Source: CALKHT01 sp964511575 (lineage in GTDB: Bacteria; Planctomycetota; Phycisphaerae; Phycisphaerales; Phycisphaeraceae). From it: a stretch of DNA of 28,767 bases. Below, piece after piece: positions 24,235-28,767 of this stretch. Position 1 is the stretch's first letter; the number at the start of each line of letters is the position of its first letter. The stretch spans positions 1 to 28,767 of the forward strand of contig CAZEFM010000047.1 of the NCBI GenBank assembly GCA_964511575.1. The letters are read 5' to 3'. Position numbers and translations under genes: made by a program. Under the pieces are notes generated by a model. That model was not told the DNA's origin, made no database searches, and saw nothing but the letters and a program-made list of their open reading frames with translations.

Positions 24235-24597
24235 TCAGGCTTTGATGTCGAGGTGGCGGTAGAGGGGGGCGCTGGGGGAGGCGGGGGATGGCGCTTCGGG
24301 AGCTGGCGCCTCGGGGGTGGATGCATCGGTTGCAGGAGCATCGGCTTCGGCGTGGATGTGGGGCAGGCGGTCCTGCTCGGGGGTGGGACGGTCGGGGAGA
24401 TCGGGCGTGATGCGCACCTGCAGCGCGGCGTCTTCGCCTTCCTCGATCGCACGCAGTTGAACTTCGAATATCTGTTTGAGTCGGCGGGCTTCCTCGACGC
24501 GCTGGGTTGCCCGCCGATCGCGCTCACGTGCGACCTGCTGCGCCTGCAGCGTCGTCTGCGCTACCCCCGCTGCCACGCCTGTTCCGAGAATGCTCAT
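24235..24597 (-). CDS. Small protein of unknown function behind a sigma-28-type promoter
   Basis: 120 residues. An N-terminal glycine/alanine segment (MSILGTGVAAGVAQTTLQAQ) leads into a charged helix (RDRRATQRVEEARRLKQIFEVQLRAIEEG), probably a coiled coil. The C-terminal half is low in complexity with repeated PEAPAPEAPSPASPSAP. It ends PLYRHLDIKA. No family is recognised. ATG 24597 follows GAGG by 8-9 nt. Upstream lies TCAAG-N15-GCCGATAC, which would tie it to the flagellar or motility regulon. No flagellar gene is in the window. The upstream 17-codon extension is not supported. Confidence 0.6.
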   Translation of the reverse strand: MSILGTGVAAGVAQTTLQAQQVARERDRRATQRVEEARRLKQIFEVQLRAIEEGEDAALQVRITPDLPDRPTPEQDRLPHIHAEADAPATDASTPEAPAPEAPSPASPSAPLYRHLDIKA

Positions 24598-24670
24598 GAT
24601 GGCGACCTCGCAAGCATCGGTGAGGGCCCCGGGTGGGGCACGATGCAAATCCAGTACGCCTCCAGAAGAT

Positions 24671-24698
24671 GTATCGGCCAGATTGCGGCAGAACTTGA
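24671..24698 (-). promoter_or_regulatory. Sigma-28 (FliA)-type promoter
   Basis: TCAAG (24694-24698), a 15-nt spacer and GCCGATAC (24671-24678). The consensus for flagellar sigma-28 promoters is about TCAAG-N15-GCCGATAA. This would start transcription about 65 nt before the ATG at 24597. Confidence 0.6.
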
Positions 24699-24786
24699 TT
24701 CAGGTCCGGATAAGTGCGGTGCGATCGTCTGTCATGACGAGGCGGGGATGCAGAAAGATCCTCGCCGTTGTGTCTGGAGCGTGCTG

Positions 24787-25458
24787 TCAGTTGCGGCGGG
24801 CATGGCGGCGAAGGGTGAGTGTCATGCCGGCGAACAGCAGCGCGAGACTGGTGGGTTCGGGCACGATCAGGTCGCCGGTGGCGAACGCGAAATTGTCGAC
24901 GACGCCGGTGCTGGCGAGTACGGGGTCGGTGCCGGGGATCCACTCGAACACGACGGTACCGAGTATGTCGCCGACCAGGGGATCGAGTTCCATGTATTCG
25001 AACTTGATCTCTTCGTAGTTGAGAGAAAACGTTTCGGAGGGCTGGGACTCGCTTGCGCCGCTGGTGCTGTAGGACGACACGAGCACATCGTGCAACGTCC
25101 AGGTGGCGTAGGTGTGTTCCGAGCCGTCGGCTGTCTGCCGTGTCAGGTCGAGTTGGACGGTGGGAATGATCGTTCCGAGGATGGTGAATTCGACGATCGT
25201 GGGCGATATGTCGCTCGTTGTTCGCTTGACGAGGAGGTCCGTGAGATAAGGTTCGCCGATGATCTGGCCTTCGGAGATGACGACATCGACACCGATGCCG
25301 AAGCTGGTGACGTCGATCCAGCCTTCGTGGTCCTGAGCGGTGGAATCGCCGGGGACGCTTTCGATATGGATGTAGATGGCGGCCTGGGCGGCGGTCGTCG
25401 TGATGAGTATCGCTGCGATCGTCAACAGGATCGTCGTCCATGTGCATCGAAGCTTCAT
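24787..25458 (-). CDS. PEP-CTERM exported protein with Hcp-like (T6SS tube) fold
   Basis: 223 residues. The signal peptide is MKLRCTWTTILLTIAAILITTTAAQA. The mature part follows the Hcp pattern closely: IYIHIESVPGDSTAQDHEGWIDVTSFGIGV, DLLVKRTTSDISPTI, TVQLDLTRQTADGSEHTYATWTL, DVLVSSYSTSG and SETFSLNYEEIKFEY. After this comes a roughly 35-residue linker and the sorting signal VPEPTSLALLFAGMTLTLRRHARR. Ordinary Hcp proteins have no signal peptide and are pushed out by the type VI machine. This one would be Sec-exported and exosortase-anchored. AAAAGGAAG precedes ATG 25458. A TACAAT box at 25523-25528 may be its -10. No T6SS genes are nearby, so an extracellular structural or binding role is more likely. 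Confidence 0.85.
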   Translation of the reverse strand: MKLRCTWTTILLTIAAILITTTAAQAAIYIHIESVPGDSTAQDHEGWIDVTSFGIGVDVVISEGQIIGEPYLTDLLVKRTTSDISPTIVEFTILGTIIPTVQLDLTRQTADGSEHTYATWTLHDVLVSSYSTSGASESQPSETFSLNYEEIKFEYMELDPLVGDILGTVVFEWIPGTDPVLASTGVVDNFAFATGDLIVPEPTSLALLFAGMTLTLRRHARRN

Positions 25459-25522
25459 CTGTATCTTCCTTTTGGAGAGATGAGGAGGGGGTGCCTTTCG
25501 GCGAGCGCGATTTGGCGTATTG

Positions 25523-25528
25523 ATTGTA
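25523..25528 (-). promoter_or_regulatory. Candidate -10 of the Hcp-like PEP-CTERM gene
   Basis: TACAAT, about 65 nt before the ATG and just after the nusG terminator. The -35 (TCGCAC at 18 nt) is weak. Confidence 0.4.
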
Positions 25529-25551
25529 GCAAAATTGCTGGAGGTGGTGCG

Positions 25552-25580
25552 AAAAAAAGCCCACGGGAAAATCCGTGGGC
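25552..25580 (-). terminator. Intrinsic terminator after nusG
   Basis: GCCCACGG (25559-25566) pairs with CCGTGGGC (25573-25580) around a 6-nt loop. Seven T follow on the minus strand. It lies 26 bp beyond the nusG stop and ends the tuf-nusG transcription unit. Confidence 0.9.
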
Positions 25581-25605
25581 CTGGAAAATCTGGCGGGGCA
25601 GGGGG

Positions 25606-26235
25606 TTACTCGTCGGCGCGTTCAATCTGCCAGTATTCGATTTCGAGCGGGGTGGCTCGGCCGAAGATGGTGACGATGACGCGGACCTTGCCCTGGTCGG
25701 GCAGCAGTTCGTCGACGGTGCCTTCCATGTTCTCGAAGGCGCCCTCCTTGATTTTGATGTGGTCGCCTTTCTGGAACTCCATTTTGACCTGCGGCGCTTC
25801 GTCGGCAGGCTTGGAGGCGGCGAGCATCTTCTCGATCTCGGGGAGGGTCATGGGGCTTGGCCGACCGGCGGTGCCGATGAAGTCGCCCACGCCGGTCGTC
25901 TCCTTGATGAGGAAGAAGACGTCCTGTGGGATGCGGCCGTCGTCCTCGAGTTTCATTTCGACGAAGACGTAGCCGGGATAGAGTTTTTTCTCGACGATCT
26001 TCTGCCGCCCGGCCTTGATCTGCTTGGTCTTCTCGGTGGGGACGAGAATGCGATTGACCAGGTGGGTGAAGTTCTCGATTTTGATTTTGCGCAGGAGGGT
26101 TTCGCGGACCGAATCCTCCTTGTTGGAGGCCACGCGCAGGACGAACCAGTTCATGCCTGGCGTGATCATCGGTTCATCGGGCTGAATCTGATCGGCCACG
26201 ACGTGATCCTGGGCTTGGGTCTGTTCCTCGGACAT
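25606..26235 (-). CDS. nusG: Transcription termination/antitermination factor NusG
   Basis: Elongation factor that binds RNA polymerase and links it to Rho or the ribosome. 209 residues. A variable acidic N-terminal tail of about 27 residues precedes the NGN domain, which starts MNWFVLRVASNKEDSVRETL and includes KLYPGYVFVEM and IKETTGVGDFIG. The KOW domain follows at about 155-200 (FQKGDHIKIKEGAFENMEGTVDEL). AGGA about 10 nt upstream of ATG 26235 is the ribosome site. secE is 54 bp upstream on the same strand. rplK, which usually follows, is missing. A terminator lies there instead. Confidence 0.96.
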   Translation of the reverse strand: MSEEQTQAQDHVVADQIQPDEPMITPGMNWFVLRVASNKEDSVRETLLRKIKIENFTHLVNRILVPTEKTKQIKAGRQKIVEKKLYPGYVFVEMKLEDDGRIPQDVFFLIKETTGVGDFIGTAGRPSPMTLPEIEKMLAASKPADEAPQVKMEFQKGDHIKIKEGAFENMEGTVDELLPDQGKVRVIVTIFGRATPLEIEYWQIERADE

Positions 26236-26289
26236 GAAACTGAATCCTTGCGCGCCAGCCGTTGCGGGCGTAGCGCTGTCGGTGGGGCG

Positions 26290-26754
26290 TTACTCGCCCA
26301 CGTGGAGGACGTTGATGAAACTGAAGAAGGAACTGAAGATGACGTCAATCCCAAAGAGCACCGCGGCGAGCAGGAAGGTTCCTGCGATGACCAGCCAGGT
26401 GGACCCGATGATTTCGCGTCGAGTGGGCCAGTTGACCTTCTTCATTTCCGCTTCGGTGGCGATCATGAAATCGACGATGCGGGGCTTGTTGAAGAGGTAC
26501 CAACCGATGCCGAATGCACCAAGGATGATGACGGCGGCGACGGTTGCCTGGACGTACAGGTGGGTGCGTCCCAGTTCGCGCCAGAGCCACCCGGCGCCGG
26601 AGGCGGCGAGGGTCATGAGGCCGAGGAACGAGAGGGTTCGCGTCCAGTAGCCCTGTCCGGGCTTGTAACGCCAAAACGAGAGCTGCGCCTCGTCACCGGC
26701 ACGCATGGAGGGCGCCGGTCGGCTGTCAGCGGGTTGGTTCACTTGCTGGTTCAT
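26290..26754 (-). CDS. secE: Preprotein translocase subunit SecE, enlarged form
   Basis: Part of the SecYEG channel in the inner membrane. 154 residues, compared with about 60 in most bacteria. Three membrane segments are visible: TLSFLGLMTLAASGAGWLW (about 40-60), VQATVAAVIILGAFGIGWYLF (about 68-88) and STWLVIAGTFLLAAVLFGIDVIF (about 118-140). The conserved SecE part is the last 60 residues, with the amphipathic EAEMKKVNWPTRREI directly before the third segment. E. coli SecE also has three segments, so the extra two are not unprecedented. Start ATG 26754 lacks a clear Shine-Dalgarno. It lies 50 bp after tRNA-Trp. Confidence 0.93.
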   Translation of the reverse strand: MNQQVNQPADSRPAPSMRAGDEAQLSFWRYKPGQGYWTRTLSFLGLMTLAASGAGWLWRELGRTHLYVQATVAAVIILGAFGIGWYLFNKPRIVDFMIATEAEMKKVNWPTRREIIGSTWLVIAGTFLLAAVLFGIDVIFSSFFSFINVLHVGE

Positions 26755-26804
26755 AATGCGTCGCGTTCAGATCGGGCGCTCTTGCGACGTTCGGCGCCAC
26801 TCAA

Positions 26805-26877
26805 CACGGCAGGAGGGACTCGAACCCCCAACCGGTGGATTTGGAATCCACTGCTCTACCAATTGAGCTACTGCCGT
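26805..26877 (-). tRNA. trpT: tRNA-Trp (CCA)
   Basis: 73 nt without encoded CCA. The acceptor stem is ACGGCAG with CTGCCGT, discriminator G. The D arm is AGCTCAATTGGTAGAGC. The anticodon arm is GTGGA-TTCCAAA-TCCAC with anticodon CCA, and the T arm carries GGTTCGAGTCC. It lies between rpmG and secE, the common bacterial order. Confidence 0.97.
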
Positions 26878-26911
26878 AAAACCCACGGAAACGATCCGCA
26901 AGCCTTGTCGC

Positions 26912-27091
26912 TTACTTCCGCTTGATCTTATGGAGGGTATGCCTGCGAAGTCTGGGGCTGTATTTTTTGAGCCCGGCCTTGAGCTTCTCAGGGATGCCAC
27001 CCTTCACGTTGACCGGGGTGCGGTAGTTCAGGTCACCGGTTTCGGTGCACTGAAGCCAGACGTATTCCACTGCTTCGGCTTTCTTGGCCAT
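26912..27091 (-). CDS. rpmG: 50S ribosomal protein L33
   Basis: 59 residues, MAKKAEAVEYVWLQCTETGD then LNYRTPVNVKGGIPEKLKAG, ending in LKKYSPRLRRHTLHKIKRK. The pattern of an early Cys, Y-x-T-x-x-N and a basic K-Y-x-P-x-x-R-x-H-T-x-H tail matches L33. The family's two CxxC pairs are reduced to one Cys (Cys15), so it is a zinc-free type. ATG 27091 follows a CAGGTAGAATC segment with GGTAG as a weak ribosome site. It sits between tuf and tRNA-Trp. It is short and easy to miss. Confidence 0.93.
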   Translation of the reverse strand: MAKKAEAVEYVWLQCTETGDLNYRTPVNVKGGIPEKLKAGLKKYSPRLRRHTLHKIKRK

Positions 27092-27149
27092 GATTCTACC
27101 TGCTTTCCGCGTCGGGCGCGGTTTCTAGTCGCATTCGGGATACTGGGTC

Positions 27150-27181
27150 AAAAGCGACGCGGCCCGCTGTCGCGGACCGCG
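27150..27181 (-). terminator. Hairpin between tuf and rpmG
   Basis: On the minus-strand transcript a 10-bp stem (27158-27167 with 27172-27181) closes a 4-nt loop. The one mismatched position is a G-U pair on that strand, so the fold is better in the tuf direction. A short U run follows after 4 nt. It may be a partial terminator or a processing site lowering expression after tuf. Confidence 0.5.
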
Positions 27182-27202
27182 CCGGGGATATTCACAGGGC
27201 GA

Positions 27203-28405
27203 TCACTCGATGACTTCGATGACCACGCCCGAGCCGACGGTTCGGCCACCTTCGCGGACGGCGAAGCGGGATTCGGCTTCCATGGCGATGGGCTTGCCGA
27301 GGGTCACTTCCATCTCGATGTTGTCGCCGGGCATGCACATTTCCGCGCCGCCCAGGAGCTGGATGGCTCCGGTGACGTCCGTGGTGCGGAAGTAGAACTG
27401 CGGCTTGTAGCCCGAGAAGAACGGGCTGTGTCGGCCGCCTTCTTCCTTGGTGAGGACGTAAACCTGAGCCTTGAACTTGGTGTGCGGGGTGATGGAGCCG
27501 GGCTTGGCGAGGACCTGTCCTCGTTCCACGTTCTCCTTTTCGATGCCACGCACGAGGCAGCCGACGTTGTCGCCCGCCAGACCTTCGTCCAGGGTCTTGT
27601 TGAACATTTCGACGCCGGTGATCGTGGTCTTCTGCGTTTCACGCAGGCCGATGATCTCGACGGTGTCGCCGACCTTGACCTTGCCGCGTTCGATACGGCC
27701 GGTCAGCACGGTACCACGCCCCTTGATGGAGAAGACGTCTTCGACGGACATGAGGAAGTCCTTGTCGACGTCGCGCTCGGGGATGGGGATCCAGGTGTCC
27801 AGAGCGTCCATGAGGTCCTGGATGCACTTGGCCTTTTCCGGGTCGCTGGGGTTCTGCAGCGCGGGGAAGGCGGCACCCTTGACGATGGGGGTGTCTTCTT
27901 CGAAGCCGTACTTGGTGAGCAGTTCCTGGACTTCCAGTTCGACCAGGTCGAGCAGTTCGGGGTCGTCGACGAGGTCGACCTTGTTGAGGAAGACGACGAG
28001 CTTGGGCACGTTCACCTGACGGGCGAGCAGCACGTGCTCACGGGTCTGGGGCATGGGGCCGTCAGCGGCGGAGACGACGAGGATGCCGCCGTCCATCTGT
28101 GCAGCGCCGGTGATCATGTTCTTGACGAAGTCGGCGTGGCCGGGGCAGTCGACGTGGGCATAGTGCCGGTTTTCCGACTCGTATTCCACGTGGCTGGTGG
28201 CGATGGTGAGGATCTTGGTGGGGTCACGTCGGCCGTCCGATTCGGAGGCCTTGGCCACTTCGTCGTACGGCTTGGCGGTGGCGAGCCCCTTGGCGGCCTG
28301 CACGGCGGTGATGGCAGCGGTGAGGGTGGTCTTGCCGTGGTCGACGTGGCCGATGGTGCCAACGTTCACGTGCGGTTTGGTACGTTCAAATACGCCTTTA
28401 GCCAT
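27203..28405 (-). CDS. tuf: Elongation factor Tu with divergent switch I
   Basis: GTPase that brings aminoacyl-tRNA to the ribosome. 400 residues. G1 GHVDHGKT is at 19-26, G3 DCPGH at 86-90 and G4 NKVD at 141-144. Domain 2 (VFSIKGRGTVLTGRIERG) and domain 3 (GGRHSPFFSGYKPQFYFRTTDVTG, PGDNIEM) are intact. The usual RGITIN of switch I is KILTIA here (residues 64-69), keeping only the GTP-sensing Thr67, and the preceding loop is five residues longer than in E. coli. Planctomycete EF-Tu proteins I recall share this change, so it is a lineage trait and not decay. GGAGG lies 10 nt before ATG 28405. tRNA-Thr precedes and rpmG follows. Confidence 0.97.
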   Translation of the reverse strand: MAKGVFERTKPHVNVGTIGHVDHGKTTLTAAITAVQAAKGLATAKPYDEVAKASESDGRRDPTKILTIATSHVEYESENRHYAHVDCPGHADFVKNMITGAAQMDGGILVVSAADGPMPQTREHVLLARQVNVPKLVVFLNKVDLVDDPELLDLVELEVQELLTKYGFEEDTPIVKGAAFPALQNPSDPEKAKCIQDLMDALDTWIPIPERDVDKDFLMSVEDVFSIKGRGTVLTGRIERGKVKVGDTVEIIGLRETQKTTITGVEMFNKTLDEGLAGDNVGCLVRGIEKENVERGQVLAKPGSITPHTKFKAQVYVLTKEEGGRHSPFFSGYKPQFYFRTTDVTGAIQLLGGAEMCMPGDNIEMEVTLGKPIAMEAESRFAVREGGRTVGSGVVIEVIE

Positions 28406-28440
28406 CGGATGCTAACCTCCGCCCATTTGGGGCTTGACTG

Positions 28441-28456
28441 TGGGTCTTGGAAGACC
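28441..28456 (-). other. Hairpin in the tuf leader
   Basis: GGGTCTT and AAGACCC pair around GG. A second pair, CCTGA/TCAGG, is at 28506-28527. Both lie in the 244-nt stretch between tRNA-Thr and tuf, where no gene is seen. They may serve RNA processing between tRNA and mRNA. Confidence 0.4.
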
Positions 28457-28538
28457 CGGAACGGAATCTGAGTTTTCGACCTTGAACGGTGAATCCTGTA
28501 AATGACCTGAACCTCCGGTGGCTCAGGCCAGAACGATT

Positions 28539-28568
28539 ATCGTAACGCAAGCGAGCGGTCGGCGACAA
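28539..28568 (-). promoter_or_regulatory. Candidate tuf promoter
   Basis: TTGTCG (28563-28568), an 18-nt spacer and TACGAT (28539-28544), between tRNA-Thr and tuf. tuf could also be read from a promoter upstream of the tRNA, outside the window. Confidence 0.45.
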
Positions 28569-28649
28569 CTGCCGCGCTTGACGCCGGTCGCATTGACCGG
28601 TCGGCCGAGGGCGTTGTTGCCGATGAAGACCGGCGAACCCTCGACTGAA

Positions 28650-28722
28650 AGCCACCCATGGGACTCGAACCCACGACCTCACCCTTACCAAGGGTGTGCT
28701 CTACCAACTGAGCTAGGGTGGC
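28650..28722 (-). tRNA. thrT: tRNA-Thr (GGT)
   Basis: 73 nt without encoded CCA. The acceptor stem is GCCACCC with GGGTGGC, discriminator T. The D arm is AGCTCAGTTGGTAGAGC. The anticodon loop TTGGTAA has anticodon GGT. The T arm carries GGTTCGAGTCC. It precedes tuf, as thrT does before E. coli tufB. tRNA-Gly or -Tyr might lie beyond the window edge. Confidence 0.97.
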
Positions 28723-28767
28723 GCCGCGCGCCGTCCAAAACTCCACCGCCGCCCCCCGGTCGCGCCG

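Noticed and set aside
23725..26925. A 1066-codon plus-strand open frame
   Set aside because: It runs antisense through rmuC, the Hcp-like gene, nusG, secE and a tRNA. It is rich in Gly, Asp, Val and Arg, as expected for a shadow of GC-rich codons.
26930..28471. A 513-codon plus-strand open frame
   Set aside because: It is antisense to tuf and rpmG. Antisense frames of tuf are a well-known artefact.
28537..28746. Short minus-strand frame reading AQLVEHTLGKGEVVGSSP
   Set aside because: It is the translation of the tRNA-Thr gene, a frequent false protein. The similar frame at 26767-27000 is the tRNA-Trp equivalent.

Overview
The window looks like a chromosomal segment of a GC-rich planctomycete, most likely from the Phycisphaerae. 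Three things suggest this: two exported proteins with PEP-CTERM sorting signals; an EF-Tu whose switch I lacks the usual RGITI motif, as I remember for planctomycete EF-Tu; and a SecE enlarged to three membrane segments. Strong third-position GC bias creates long antisense shadow frames over nearly every gene, including one of 1066 codons. The assignment is an inference from sequence reading, not a database result.

Layout. 1-3317: a cut-off threonine 3-dehydrogenase gene divergent from an XRE/cupin regulator, then an M20 dipeptidase and a small Rieske ferredoxin. 3436-8438: a helical protein of unknown function, an exported thioredoxin-fold protein without its cysteines, a small basic Rho-N-like protein and an exported helical protein. 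8492-12138: FMN reductase, RuvB, a PEP-CTERM protein and a secreted phospholipase C / S1-P1 nuclease-like protein. 12207-20217, all on the minus strand: rplS, lysS, a LolC/E-like permease, a LolD-like ATPase, a 2-hydroxyacid dehydrogenase and 6-phosphogluconate dehydrogenase. Two repeat-bounded cassettes interrupt this series. 20609-24126: rpsT (S20), a small unknown protein, a repeat-rich 800-bp stretch, an ASCH-like protein and rmuC. 24235-28722, minus strand: tRNA-Thr, tuf, rpmG, tRNA-Trp, secE, nusG and a terminator, followed by an Hcp-fold PEP-CTERM protein and a small gene behind a sigma-28-type promoter.

How the genes fit together. Most are housekeeping: translation (EF-Tu, L33, L19, S20, LysRS, two tRNAs), transcription and secretion (NusG, SecE), recombination (RuvB, RmuC), lipoprotein export (LolCD-like) and central carbon metabolism (Gnd, Tdh).

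The unusual layer lies between the genes. Several families of short repeats occur as inverted pairs: CGCCAAG/CTTGGCG, GGCAATC/GATTGCC, CCACCAAGAACACC and its complement, GGAGGGAGC, GATTAGT, and a GGGGAY-GGCT-RTCCCC palindrome. They fill gaps between genes, touch stop codons and sometimes supply C-terminal residues. Two pairs enclose a complete small gene, a four-helix-bundle S23-like protein and a GxxExxY PD-(D/E)XK protein. A third encloses a proline-rich reading frame. All three cassettes are close to 490 bp, and no transposase is present. These cassettes are the best candidate here for an undescribed system. A second pattern is a TAnnnT -10 box only 6-9 nt before the start codon of six genes, which suggests leaderless transcription.
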